Assembly (NCBI RefSeq): GCF_900108345.1
Contig: NZ_FNVV01000014.1
Span: 310,001-374,000 of the forward strand
Direction: 5' to 3'
Origin: Bacteroides ndongoniae
GTDB lineage: Bacteria > Bacteroidota > Bacteroidia > Bacteroidales > Bacteroidaceae
DNA length: 64,000 nt
Shown here: positions 17,910 through 26,412 of the stretch, in pieces
Position numbering within the stretch: position 1 is the stretch's first letter
Layout: each line of letters opens with the position of its first letter
Notes under the pieces: model-generated
The model's database searches: none
What the model saw: the letters and a program-made list of their open reading frames with translations, nothing else
What the model was told of the DNA's origin: nothing
Program-made: the position numbers and the translations under genes

Positions 17910-17955
17910 ATAGCCTACCATCTTAATTGCTAATTATCAAGATGATAGGCTTTTA
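17910..17955. terminator. Terminator downstream of tRNA-Pro
   Basis: AGCCTACCATCTT (17912-17924) pairs with 17939-17951 over 13 bp with one mismatch. T-runs occur on both strands. It lies just 3' of the minus-strand tRNA. The 17691-17909 stretch before it holds no gene I can support. Confidence 0.7.
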
Positions 17956-17963
17956 TTTCTTTG

Positions 17964-18038
17964 TCGGGGTAGCGGGATTCGAACCCACGACCCCCTGCTC
18001 CCAAAGCAGGTGCGCTAACCGGACTGCGCTACACCCCG
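17964..18038 (-). tRNA. tRNA-Pro (anticodon TGG)
   Basis: On the minus strand the sequence folds as a cloverleaf. The acceptor arm is CGGGGT/ACCCCG, the anticodon stem is CCTGC/GCAGG around the loop TTTGGGA, giving anticodon TGG, and the T-arm contains GGTTCGAATCC. The 3' CCA is not encoded. The accessory patch with hicAB and the IS982 element lies on its 3' side, a common place for integration. Confidence 0.96.
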
Positions 18039-18161
18039 AATGCTTTATTTCTTAAAAGCGAGTGCAAAGGTAGTATTTTTAGTGATATGTGCCAAATGTT
18101 TTGGTAACTTTCTGATTGTTTTTTTGTAATCCTTTGATTTTCTGTAGATAAAAAATGCGGG

Positions 18162-19124
18162 TTAGAACTCCAGAGTGAAGCTGCAGCCTTGTCCGGTGAC
18201 GGACTGTACGGTGATGTTGCCTCCGTGGCGGTTCATAATCTGTTTGCACAGGCTAAGTCCGATGCCGGAGCCGTTGGGTTTGGTGCTGAAGAAGGGAACG
18301 AATATCTTGTCCTGTACGTCGGGTAGGATGCCGTCGCCGTTGTCGCTGACTGTTATCAGGCATTGCCAGGCAAAGCCGGGGACGACTTTGATATCTATCC
18401 GCGGATTCTGCTTTTTGCCACATGCTTCCATCGCGTTCTTTATCAGATTGATTAATACCTGCTCGATCTGTGCGCGGTCTATCTGGATGATGCGGTCCTG
18501 TTGGGGAAGTTCGATGTGGATGTATTCCTCGGGATAGAGCTTGTGTAGGTCAAGCAGCAGTTCGCGTACGGAGACGGGGCGGCGGACAGGCGAGGGGAGG
18601 CGTGTCAGTTTACGGTAGTTCTCGACAAATTCGAGCAAGCCTTTGCTTCGGCGATGAATGGTCTGCATACCCTGTTTCATGATGGGATAGTTCTTTTCAT
18701 TCATCTCGCGTTCGCTTAGGGTTTCCGACAGGGATATGATGGGGGTGATGGAGTTCATGATCTCGTGGGTCAGTACCCGGATCAGTTTCTGCCAGGCATC
18801 CATCTCGTTGCGTTCCAGAATGCGGGTACGGAAGTTCTTCATGGCTTCCGACAGCTCCAGGGTCATGGTCTCCATGGAGCGGTTGCGGTAGGGAGACCGG
18901 AACGACAGCATCATGTCGTCGAACCGCAGGCTTTCGGCCAAGTGGCGCATCATGCGTATCTGTATCAGCTGCATCCGGTAGAGGTGGATGGCAAGCGCCA
19001 ACAGGAAGAGGAAAGCCATCAGTGCGCTAAACCACAATTGTTCCTGTATCAGCAGATAGATGACGACGGACAGCAGGCAGATGCCGATAATGTGCAGAAT
19101 GACGACAAAGGAATAACGTTTCAT
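18162..19124 (-). CDS. Sensor histidine kinase (NtrB/NtrY-like) with minimal sensor domain
   Basis: A 320-residue membrane kinase. Two helices (about residues 5-25 and 32-49) are separated by a loop of only about six residues, so it has almost no periplasmic sensor. After a linker, the phospho-accepting H120 lies in LTHEIMNSITPI, followed by an HATPase domain with the N box NLIKNAMEA, DNGDGI and GSGIGLSLC. Its start overlaps the stop of the regulator gene as ATGA, so the pair is coupled. It probably phosphorylates D55 of that regulator. The tiny loop resembles intramembrane-sensing kinases that take their signal from a partner transporter; here the permease run is the obvious candidate partner. 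Confidence 0.9.
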   Translation of the reverse strand: MKRYSFVVILHIIGICLLSVVIYLLIQEQLWFSALMAFLFLLALAIHLYRMQLIQIRMMRHLAESLRFDDMMLSFRSPYRNRSMETMTLELSEAMKNFRTRILERNEMDAWQKLIRVLTHEIMNSITPIISLSETLSEREMNEKNYPIMKQGMQTIHRRSKGLLEFVENYRKLTRLPSPVRRPVSVRELLLDLHKLYPEEYIHIELPQQDRIIQIDRAQIEQVLINLIKNAMEACGKKQNPRIDIKVVPGFAWQCLITVSDNGDGILPDVQDKIFVPFFSTKPNGSGIGLSLCKQIMNRHGGNITVQSVTGQGCSFTLEF

Positions 19125-20488
19125 AATCCTAATTTTTCCAGTTTACGATACAGGGCAAAGCGGGTAATACCCAGGTATTCGGCAGCCCGGCTGACGTTGC
19201 CTTCGCTCAGACGCATGGCACGTTCGATGGCTTGCCGTTCCAGCTGTTCCAGGTTGAGGACTTCCTGTTCTTCCTTGCGGGGGCGGGGAGTGGTGGCCTG
19301 GAAGACGAAGTTCTCGGGGCGCAGCAGCGAGCCGTCGCCCAAGATGACGGCACGTTCCATGGTGTGTTGCAGTTCGCGTACGTTGCCCGGCCAGGCGTAC
19401 TTCAGCAGTTTGTTCTTGGCTTCGCGCGTCAGGCCACGCATCTCCTTTTGGTATTTGCGGGCGTAGCGTTGCAGAAAGTAGTCGGCCAGCAACAGGATGT
19501 CTTCTCCACGTTCACGCAGGGGAGGGATGTGCAGCTCGATGGTGTTGATGCGGTAGAGCAGGTCCTGGCGGAAGCGTTCTTCTTCTATCATGCGGCGGAT
19601 GTCGGCATTGGTGGCACAGATCAGGCGTACGTCGATCGGTATGGCTTGCGTGCTGCCCAAGCGGCTGATCTGCCGTTTCTCGATGGCGGTGAGCAGCTTG
19701 GCCTGCATGGGCAGGGACAGGTTGCCTATTTCGTCCAGAAAGAGCGTACCGCCCGTGGCTACTTCCATGCGGCCTGCCTTGGCCTTGCGCGCGTCGGTGA
19801 AGGCTCCTTTTTCGTAGCCGAACAGTTCGCTTTCGAACAGCTGTTCGGGGATGCTTCCCAGGTCGATGGTGACGAACGGACGTCCGCAGCGGGGCGAGTT
19901 GCGGTAGAGCAGGCGTGCAATGACGTCCTTCCCCGTTCCGTTCTCGCCCAGGATGAGGATGTTGGCGTCCGTGTCGCGAAGCTTGTCCACCGTGTCGAAG
20001 ACCGCGTGCATGGCCGGCGACTCGCCGATGATGCGCTCGTCGGTATTCCCGTCGCTCAGTGCTTCGACCTGTTCCTTCAGCAGGCTGACTTCGCGTCGGG
20101 AGCGGCGTAGCTTGATGCCCGACGAGAGGGTGGCCAGCAGCTTTTCCTTCTCCCAGGGTTTGGGGATGAAGTCGGTGGCTCCTGCCTTGATGGCACGTAC
20201 TGCCTTGTCGGTGTCCGAGTAGGCGGTCATGAAGATGACAACTGCCTGGGGGTCGATTTGCAGAATCTGTTTCAGACAGTCGAACCCTTCCTGCCCGCTC
20301 ACCACATCGCGGCTGAAGTTCATGTCGAGCAGGATGATGTCGGGGTGGAAGGTGGTGATGAAATATTCCAGCCGGTCGGGGCCGGTGATGACCTTTATCT
20401 TCTCAGCATAGGGCTCCAGCAGCAGGTTCAGGGCAAAGAGCACGTCTTCGTTGTCGTCCACAATCAGTATTTTACCTAAGTTTTCCAT
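19121..20488 (-). CDS. Sigma-54-dependent response regulator (NtrC family)
   Basis: Transcription activator of about 455 residues with the full NtrC layout. A receiver domain (residues 5-120) carries the acidic pair DD at 11-12, phospho-acceptor D55 and a conserved Lys in FIPKPW. An AAA+ domain (about 145-380) has Walker A GENGTGKD, the sigma-54 contact loop as GAFTDA rather than GAFTGA, and Walker B GGTLFLDEIG. A Fis-type helix-turn-helix lies at the end (GNVSRAAEYLGITRFALYR). A start two codons upstream (20494) is equally possible. The divergent tolC-like gene has a sigma-54 promoter and paired palindromes, its likely target. Confidence 0.93.
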   Translation of the reverse strand: MENLGKILIVDDNEDVLFALNLLLEPYAEKIKVITGPDRLEYFITTFHPDIILLDMNFSRDVVSGQEGFDCLKQILQIDPQAVVIFMTAYSDTDKAVRAIKAGATDFIPKPWEKEKLLATLSSGIKLRRSRREVSLLKEQVEALSDGNTDERIIGESPAMHAVFDTVDKLRDTDANILILGENGTGKDVIARLLYRNSPRCGRPFVTIDLGSIPEQLFESELFGYEKGAFTDARKAKAGRMEVATGGTLFLDEIGNLSLPMQAKLLTAIEKRQISRLGSTQAIPIDVRLICATNADIRRMIEEERFRQDLLYRINTIELHIPPLRERGEDILLLADYFLQRYARKYQKEMRGLTREAKNKLLKYAWPGNVRELQHTMERAVILGDGSLLRPENFVFQATTPRPRKEEQEVLNLEQLERQAIERAMRLSEGNVSRAAEYLGITRFALYRKLEKLGL

Positions 20489-20565
20489 AATCATGTTCTT
20501 TCGTAAACGGTGACGGCACAGCTGTGTGCCGCTGCAAAGATAGTGATAATATCCTTGTGCTGTGC

Positions 20566-20600
20566 GTGCGGTTCCGCACTATTTTTGTGCGATAGTGCAC
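20566..20600. promoter_or_regulatory. Paired palindromes, candidate enhancer for the NtrC-type regulator
   Basis: GTGCGGTTCCGCAC (20566-20579, a perfect palindrome) and GTGCGATAGTGCAC (20587-20600) share the arms GTGCG and GCAC. Their centres are 21 bp apart, two helical turns. They lie about 60-90 bp upstream of the sigma-54 promoter, the usual position for activator dimers that loop to the polymerase. Binding by the adjacent regulator is inference. Confidence 0.65.
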
Positions 20601-20656
20601 GCGGAAGATGATTCCTTGTCTTTCGTAATCGTCAGACAATTAGGATGATACATGTT

Positions 20657-20672
20657 TGGCATAGCTTTTGAT
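20657..20672 (+). promoter_or_regulatory. Sigma-54 promoter of the efflux operon
   Basis: TGGCATAGCTTTTGAT aligns with the -24/-12 consensus TGGCAYRnnnnTTGCW at every fixed position except the -12 C, which is A. The GG-to-G spacing is exact. It lies 28 bp before the ATG of the TolC-like gene and directly opposite an NtrC-type activator gene. Confidence 0.72.
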
Positions 20673-20700
20673 ACTCTTTTCGTAAATAAATGAAAAGATT

Positions 20701-22173
20701 ATGCTTAAACGTATCATACTGACAATAGGAACGGCCTGCGCCCTCTGCGCCGCCGTTCAGGCGCAGGAGACGATGGAACTGAACCTGCAACAGACCATCC
20801 GCCATGCCCAGCAGCAATCGCCCGATGCCCAGAGCGCCCGCCACAGTTTCCGCTCTTCGTACTGGAACTACCGCTACTACCGCGCCAACTATCTGCCCAA
20901 CCTGACGCTGACCTCCAGCCCTTACCTGGACCGTGCCATCAACAAGGTGACGATGGGCGACGGCAGCGTGAAGTTTGTCGAACAGAATCTGCTGAGCACC
21001 AATCTCACCCTGAGCCTGACGCAGAACGTGCCCTGGACGGGCGGTACCTTCTTTGTGGAAACGTCGGCGCAGCGCATCGACCTGTTCAGCGACGACAGCC
21101 ATTCCTACCAGACCTCGCCCATCAACATCGGCTACTCGCAGTCGCTCTTCGGCTATAACTCGCTGAAGTGGAACCGCCGCATCGAACCCCTGCGCTACCG
21201 CGAGGCCCGCAAGCGCTATGCCGAGACACTGGAACTGGTGGCCGCTGCCGCTACGCAGAAGTTCTTCGCCCTGGCCACCGCACAGAGCAACTACGAGATA
21301 GCCAGCACCAACTATGCCAACGCCGACACCTTATATATATATGCACGTGGCCGTTACGACATCGGCACCATCAGCGAGAACGAAATGCTGCAACTCGAAA
21401 TCAACAAGCTGACCGAGGAAACCAACTGCATGAATGCCCGCATCGAGGTAGACAACGCCATGCAGTCGCTCCGTTCGTACTTAGGCATCCAGCAGGACGT
21501 GGAACTGAAGGTCAGCATCGACGATTTCGTACCCGACCTGAACATCGACCTTCAGGAGGCCCTGATGCTGGCCACGCAGAATAGTCCTGACATTGACAAC
21601 ATGCAGCGTCGTCGCCTGGAGAGCGAAAGTGCCGTTGCCCAGGCACGTGCCAACGCCGGTCTGAAGGCCGACATCTACTTGCGATTCGGTCTGACGCAGA
21701 CGGGCGAACGCTGGCAGGACGCTTACCGCAACCCCATGGACCAGCAGTACGTCAGTCTGGGCATCTCGCTGCCCATCCTCGACTGGGGGCGTGGGAAGGG
21801 CCAGGTACGGGTGGCAAAGAGCAACCGTGACTTGGTGCAGACCCAAGTGGAGCAGGACAAGACCGACTTCGACCTGAACATCCGCAAGCTGGTGAAGCAG
21901 TTCAACCTGCAGGCGCAGCGAGTCCACATAGCCGCCCGCACCGACACCACCGCCCAGCGTCGTGCCGACGTGGCCCGAAGGCTTTATCTGCTCGGTCAGT
22001 CCACCGTGCTCGATCTTAACGCCTCCATCACCGAGAAAGACGCTGCCCGGCGCGCCTACATCACCGCCCTCTACGATTACTGGAGTCTGTACTACACCCT
22101 GCGCAGCCTTACGCTCTACGACTTCGAGCACCGCCGTCCGCTGGAAGAAGACCTGGAAGCGTTGCTCCGGTAG
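20701..22173 (+). CDS. TolC-family outer-membrane efflux protein
   Basis: A 490-residue outer-membrane channel subunit. A signal peptide (KRIILTIGTACALCAAVQAQ) precedes a mature protein with the internal repeat of the TolC family: two long helical hairpins (about residues 180-260 and 390-460) alternating with beta segments. The EMLQLEINKLTEE and ARRLYLLGQSTVLDLN stretches are typical. As a trimer it should form the exit duct for the downstream permeases. First gene of the operon, preceded by a sigma-54 promoter and divergent from the regulator. Codons favour G/C in the third position, more so than in the housekeeping genes around it. Confidence 0.9.
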   Translation: MLKRIILTIGTACALCAAVQAQETMELNLQQTIRHAQQQSPDAQSARHSFRSSYWNYRYYRANYLPNLTLTSSPYLDRAINKVTMGDGSVKFVEQNLLSTNLTLSLTQNVPWTGGTFFVETSAQRIDLFSDDSHSYQTSPINIGYSQSLFGYNSLKWNRRIEPLRYREARKRYAETLELVAAAATQKFFALATAQSNYEIASTNYANADTLYIYARGRYDIGTISENEMLQLEINKLTEETNCMNARIEVDNAMQSLRSYLGIQQDVELKVSIDDFVPDLNIDLQEALMLATQNSPDIDNMQRRRLESESAVAQARANAGLKADIYLRFGLTQTGERWQDAYRNPMDQQYVSLGISLPILDWGRGKGQVRVAKSNRDLVQTQVEQDKTDFDLNIRKLVKQFNLQAQRVHIAARTDTTAQRRADVARRLYLLGQSTVLDLNASITEKDAARRAYITALYDYWSLYYTLRSLTLYDFEHRRPLEEDLEALLR

Positions 22174-22418
22174 CCCCAAGCCCGTGGCGAAAGTTGCATC
22201 GGAATCTGCTGATTGTAAAGTATTATAATTTAGAATAAAGCAAAATATAACTTGTTGGATATGAATAAGATAGATGTTGACCCCCTAAGTATACGACTGA
22301 GGCAGCCTAAGTATAGAACTGAGATACCCTAAGTATACGACTGAGACCCTCTCGGTCGTATACCGTGGTGGGCAGCCTATCAGACATGTAAATAAAAATA
22401 TAAATACACAATACGTTT
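22174..22418. other. Spacer between TolC-like and adaptor genes
   Basis: About 245 bp with no gene. It contains the three-copy 22-bp tandem array at 22284-22345 and the matching inverted arm at 22351-22363. A sigma-54-like string at 22195 has the wrong spacing and is not called. Confidence 0.6.
22284..22363. repeat. Three 22-bp tandem repeats plus an inverted half-copy
   Basis: CCTAAGTATACGACTGAG recurs at 22284, 22306 (with two changes) and 22328, giving an exact 22-bp period. The third copy can pair with CTCGGTCGTATAC (22351-22363) to form a 13-bp hairpin with one mismatch. The even spacing of about two helical turns suggests protein binding, and the hairpin may attenuate transcription into the adaptor gene. 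Both roles are inferred. Confidence 0.8.
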
Positions 22419-23666
22419 ATGGACATCAAACTCGAAAAGAAACCCTGGTACATCCGCTACCGTTATTACCTGGCCGGAGGCGTGGTCTTCCTGGCCTTCC
22501 TGATCTACGTCATCATCCTTTCCGCCGGCCCCCGCAAGCTGCGCATCGATGCTGAAAGCCTTCAGATGGCCGAAGTGAAGAAAGATAAATTCATGGAGTA
22601 CGTTGACGTCGAAGGACTTGTGCAGCCTATCCTCACCATCAAAGTCAATGCTCGCGAGGCGGGCAGCGTCAGCCGCATCGTTGGCGAAGAGGGCAACATG
22701 ATGAAGCAAGGCGACACCATCCTCGTGCTTGAGAACCTCGACCTGCTTCGCACCATCGAAGACCAGCGCGACGAGTGGGAGAAACAGCTCATCACCTACC
22801 GCGAGAAAGAGATTGAGATGGAGCAGCAGAGCCTCACCCTGCAACAACAGGCCCTGCAGACCGACTACGAGTTGGAGAAACTGCGCAAGAGTTTCGAGCT
22901 GGAGAAAGAGGAGTATCGCATGGGCATCAAGAGCAAGGCCCAGCTTCAGGTGTCCGAAGACGAGTACCGCTACAAGGAGAAGACCGCCCGCCTGCAACGC
23001 CAGAGCCTGCGCCACGACTCGGCCGTCTCCATCATCCGCCGCGACCTGCTGCTGAACGACCGCGAACGCGAGCGCAAGAAGTACGAGCGTTCGTGCCAGC
23101 GGCTCAACGACCTCGTGGTGTGTGCCCCCATCAGCGGACAGCTCAGCTTCGTCAGCGTCACCCCCGGCCAGCAGGTACAGTCCGGCGCAAGTATTGCCGA
23201 AATCAAGGTGCTCGACCAGTTCAAGGTGCACACCTCGCTCAGCGAGTACTACATCGACCGCATCACCACCGGTCTGCCCGCCACCATCCTCTACCAGGGC
23301 AAGCGCTACCCATTGAAGATCACCAAGGTGGTGCCCGAGGTGAAGGACCGCATGTTCGACGTCGACCTCGTCTTCACCGCCGACATGCCCGACAATGTCC
23401 GTGTGGGCAAGAGCTTCCGTGTGCAGATCGAACTCGGCCAGCCTGAGGATGCCCTCGTCATCCCCCGCGGCAATTTCTACCAGGCCACGGGCGGCCAGTG
23501 GATATACAAACTGAGCAAGGACAAGACACGCGCCGTACGTGTGCCCATCACCATCGGCCGCCAGAACCCGCAGCAATACGAGGTGACCGACGGCCTCCAA
23601 CCCGGTGACTGGGTGATTACGACCGGATACGATAACTTCGGGGATGCGGAGGAGCTGGTGCTGTAG
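22419..23666 (+). CDS. HlyD/AcrA-type periplasmic adaptor (membrane fusion protein)
   Basis: A 415-residue adaptor that should bridge the inner-membrane permeases and the TolC-like channel. One N-terminal membrane helix (about residues 15-38, YYLAGGVVFLAFLIYVIIL) anchors it. Then come the first lipoyl half (VEGLVQPILTIKVNARE), a long helical coiled-coil hairpin (about 95-215, rich in Glu, Lys, Gln), the second lipoyl half (VVCAPISGQLSFVSVTPGQ), a beta-barrel and a membrane-proximal domain. It lies between the TolC-like gene and the permeases, as in MacA-MacB-TolC systems. It is the only adaptor in the locus. Confidence 0.9.
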   Translation: MDIKLEKKPWYIRYRYYLAGGVVFLAFLIYVIILSAGPRKLRIDAESLQMAEVKKDKFMEYVDVEGLVQPILTIKVNAREAGSVSRIVGEEGNMMKQGDTILVLENLDLLRTIEDQRDEWEKQLITYREKEIEMEQQSLTLQQQALQTDYELEKLRKSFELEKEEYRMGIKSKAQLQVSEDEYRYKEKTARLQRQSLRHDSAVSIIRRDLLLNDRERERKKYERSCQRLNDLVVCAPISGQLSFVSVTPGQQVQSGASIAEIKVLDQFKVHTSLSEYYIDRITTGLPATILYQGKRYPLKITKVVPEVKDRMFDVDLVFTADMPDNVRVGKSFRVQIELGQPEDALVIPRGNFYQATGGQWIYKLSKDKTRAVRVPITIGRQNPQQYEVTDGLQPGDWVITTGYDNFGDAEELVL

Positions 23667-23712
23667 GAGCCTCACCCCCGGGATGGGATGTCTGGAAAAG
23701 GTATCTGAAACT

Positions 23713-23734
23713 CTCCTCCTTCTGGAAGGAGGAG
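23713..23734. repeat. GC-rich palindrome
   Basis: CTCCTCCTTC, two bases, then GAAGGAGGAG: a perfect 10-bp hairpin. It resembles the copy at 23822-23843 (CCCCTCCTTC, two bases, GAAGGAGGGG). Confidence 0.75.
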
Positions 23735-23821
23735 TACCCGGGAGGGGGAGGTGGTAGGTGAAAACATAAGGCATAAGATTCATTGCAAATTGCAATGACC
23801 TACCACCCCGCCCGTTGGGCA

Positions 23822-23843
23822 CCCCTCCTTCCCGAAGGAGGGG
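23822..23843. repeat. GC-rich palindrome, second copy
   Basis: Perfect 10-bp arms, CCCCTCCTTC and GAAGGAGGGG, with a two-base loop. It belongs to the same general palindrome type as the elements flanking the permease genes. Confidence 0.75.
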
Positions 23844-24069
23844 AGCCGGATAGCATCACTCAGTTCTGATGTACCTTCAGAAGAGGAATGAATAGAGTAT
23901 AAACAAGGATAAACAGATAACAACCATTTTGAATGGAAGCCGCAACCCTGCTTCTCCTTTCCCAAAGAAAGGAGAGGAAAAGTATGAATGATTCGGCATC
24001 ATACGAAATAAATAGATAAGAATAACTGAATAGATAACCATAGATAAAGAAAAGAAAGCTGTAGCTCTG

Positions 24070-24107
24070 CCTCCCCTCTCCTTGGGAGAGGGGGCCGGGG
24101 TGAGGCC
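24070..24107 (+). repeat. Palindromic repeat upstream of permease 1
   Basis: A hairpin CCCCTCTCC/GGAGAGGGG followed by a GC tail ending GGGGTGAGGC. The repeat ends 4 bp before the ATG of permease 1. Copies in this orientation also precede permeases 2, 4 and 5. Confidence 0.85.
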
Positions 24108-24111
24108 ATGA

Positions 24112-26409
24112 ATGCTTATGATACTACATTATCTGACAGTGGCTGTACGCAGCCTGATGAAATATAAGGTGCAGACCGCAGTCTGTATGGTGGGGCTGGC
24201 AGTCGGCTTTGCTTGCTTTGCCTTTTCCATGATCTGGATACGGTATGAACTGACCTATGATGATTTTCATCGGGGAGCCGACCGCCTTTATACAATTTAT
24301 CTGAGGTCAGGAAACGAGTTGTCACGCATCTCCAGCACCGATGCCTATCCCCTGGCTGCGGCAGTACGCGAGGCTTTCCCCGAGGTGGAAGATGCCGCGG
24401 CATTTCTTCGTTGGGCCTCCGATGTCAAGTGGGAGGGGCAGACTTGTCAGATGAGTCAGCTGCAGATTGATTCATCCTTTGTACGTATGTTCGATGTCCG
24501 GCTGCTGCAAGGCAGTTGGGACTTTCTGCACTCTTCGGAAGGCATCGCATTGACCGAAGAAGGTGCCCGCCGGATATTCGGTACGACCGATGTGCTGGGC
24601 CGTGAAGTGGAGGTTGGAAGTAACAAGATGAAGGTGGTTGCCGTCGTATCGGGATGGAGCAGGCATTCCAACTTCTTCTATGAAATGCTGACCGGCGTGT
24701 CCGGGAAAGATGCAGGCTGGAGCAATCTCTCTTATACGTCCTGCATCCGTCTGTGCGAAGGGACGGATGCCCATTCCTTCGCCCGTAAGCTGGAAACGCA
24801 TGAGTTCCGTCAGGGAGAAGAAACGATACGGAAACATTGGCAGATAGAACCAATCACCCGTTGCCGCTATACCATCTATCAGGACACCGGCAGCGTGTCG
24901 TTGAGGTATGTCCGGTTATTCTCGGTAGTAGGAGGCTTCATCATCCTGCTGGCACTGGTCAATTACTTTTCCATTCTGGTGACTCGCATCCGCATCCGTG
25001 CCCGCGAACTGGCACTGCGCACGGTCTGCGGTTCCTCGCGGACAGGGTTGCTGTCGCTGTTCATGTCCGAGTTGGTGGTATTGTTGCTGGCAAGCGGCCT
25101 GTTGGGCATGACGCTTACCGAACTCTCTGCCTCTGCTTTCCGCGAACTGTCCCATGTGGAGACGGGTGTCATGCTCCGGGCATTCCTGTATTACCTGTTT
25201 GTATTGGCCGTCTCCCTGTTGCTGACGTTCTGTGTGGTCTGGCATTACAGCCGGAAATCACTGGCCGACGTGATGAACGGCAGCCGGTATGCAGGCCATG
25301 TGCGGGTCAGCTTCCAGCAGGTCAGTGTGTGGCTGCAACTGTTTATGTCTGTCCTCATTCTTTTCTGCCTGTCCGTCCTGATGAAGCAACTCTACCATCT
25401 GTCGCACGTCGACATCGGCTTTGAACGCGACGGAAGGGCAACTCTCATCGTCCATGTCCCTGAAAGGAAAAAACTGATAGATGACATCCGCCGGTTGCCC
25501 TACGTACAGGTAGTGCAGGAAAACATGTATTCGCTGCTGCCACGTACACGTTCCGTCAGTATAGGCGTGAATGAATGGGAGGGGAAACAGCCCGATGACC
25601 GTCCGGTAACTCTACAGGTGATTACCCAGGAAGAAGACTTTATCCGCTTCTACGGCATCCGCATTCTGCAAGGCAGTGGCAAGCTGGATACCCCCAAGGA
25701 TATCATTATTAACGAGACGGCGGCCAAGGCCTTTGGCTGGGCTCATCCGTTGGGTAAGAAGATGGGAATGTTTACGGTGACGGGAGTCATGAAGGATCTT
25801 CACCTTTTTGCTCCCACCGTTCCGGCACAGCCCATGCGGATTAGCAAACCTTTCTACTCGTCTGAGCTGGACGGAAACAACATCCTGATCCGTTTCGACG
25901 AAGCACATTCCAAGGAACTGAAGCAATTCTGTGAACAGAAGATGAACGAGTATGCTCCCGGAGCCTTCTGCCGGTTGCAGACAGTGAACGAAGTCTATGA
26001 CCGGTATTTGGTGTCGGAACGTGCGCTGATGTATCTGCTCTCGTTCATATCCGTAGTGTGCGTGGTCATCTCTTTGTTTGGCGTTTACTCGCACGTGACA
26101 CTCGACTGCGCCCGTCGTCAGAAGGAGATTGCCATCCGCAAGGTGAACGGTGCGACGGCGGGAAACATCATCCGTTTCTTCCTGTATCAGTACGGGGTAT
26201 TGCTGGTGTTGGCCTGTCTCGTTGCTTTCCCCATCGGGACACTGGTCATGAGCCGCTGGTTGGAACATTACGTGGAACGTACCTCTTTGTCATGGTGGCT
26301 TTATGCCGTCATCGGCATCCTGCTTTATATCTTTATCCTTATCTGCATCGGCTGGCGCGTGTGGCAGGCAGCGAACAAGAATCCGGCAGAGGTGGTGAAG
26401 AGGGAGTAA
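24112..26409 (+). CDS. FtsX/MacB-like ABC permease 1
   Basis: A 765-residue inner-membrane permease with eight predicted helices in a 4+4 layout: TM1 near 20-40, three near 265-385, TM5 near 405-425, three near 640-757. Two large periplasmic MacB-type domains lie at about 41-264 and 426-640. Each half ends in a cytoplasmic coupling segment, RARELALRTVCGSS and RRQKEIAIRKVNGAT, the surface that contacts an ATPase. It ends NPAEVVKRE. No nucleotide-binding domain is fused, so it must use a separate ATPase, probably the one at 41801. A start two codons later (MILHYL) matches its paralogues equally well. Confidence 0.88.
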   Translation: MLMILHYLTVAVRSLMKYKVQTAVCMVGLAVGFACFAFSMIWIRYELTYDDFHRGADRLYTIYLRSGNELSRISSTDAYPLAAAVREAFPEVEDAAAFLRWASDVKWEGQTCQMSQLQIDSSFVRMFDVRLLQGSWDFLHSSEGIALTEEGARRIFGTTDVLGREVEVGSNKMKVVAVVSGWSRHSNFFYEMLTGVSGKDAGWSNLSYTSCIRLCEGTDAHSFARKLETHEFRQGEETIRKHWQIEPITRCRYTIYQDTGSVSLRYVRLFSVVGGFIILLALVNYFSILVTRIRIRARELALRTVCGSSRTGLLSLFMSELVVLLLASGLLGMTLTELSASAFRELSHVETGVMLRAFLYYLFVLAVSLLLTFCVVWHYSRKSLADVMNGSRYAGHVRVSFQQVSVWLQLFMSVLILFCLSVLMKQLYHLSHVDIGFERDGRATLIVHVPERKKLIDDIRRLPYVQVVQENMYSLLPRTRSVSIGVNEWEGKQPDDRPVTLQVITQEEDFIRFYGIRILQGSGKLDTPKDIIINETAAKAFGWAHPLGKKMGMFTVTGVMKDLHLFAPTVPAQPMRISKPFYSSELDGNNILIRFDEAHSKELKQFCEQKMNEYAPGAFCRLQTVNEVYDRYLVSERALMYLLSFISVVCVVISLFGVYSHVTLDCARRQKEIAIRKVNGATAGNIIRFFLYQYGVLLVLACLVAFPIGTLVMSRWLEHYVERTSLSWWLYAVIGILLYIFILICIGWRVWQAANKNPAEVVKRE

Positions 26410-26412
26410 GAA

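Larger units (their letters stand above)
23667..24111. other. Repeat-rich spacer before the first permease gene
   Basis: A 445-bp non-coding stretch with several GC-rich palindromes: 23668-23690 (partial copy of the permease-flanking repeat), 23713-23734, 23822-23843 and 24070-24107. The palindrome CATTGCAAATTGCAATG (23781-23797) lies within a larger pair GGTGGTAGGT/ACCTACCACC. No gene is supported here. Confidence 0.7.

Noticed and set aside
22195..22209. TGGCGAAAGTTGCAT, a sigma-54-like string before the adaptor gene
   Set aside because: The GG-to-GC distance is two bases shorter than the sigma-54 pattern requires, so it cannot align with both boxes.
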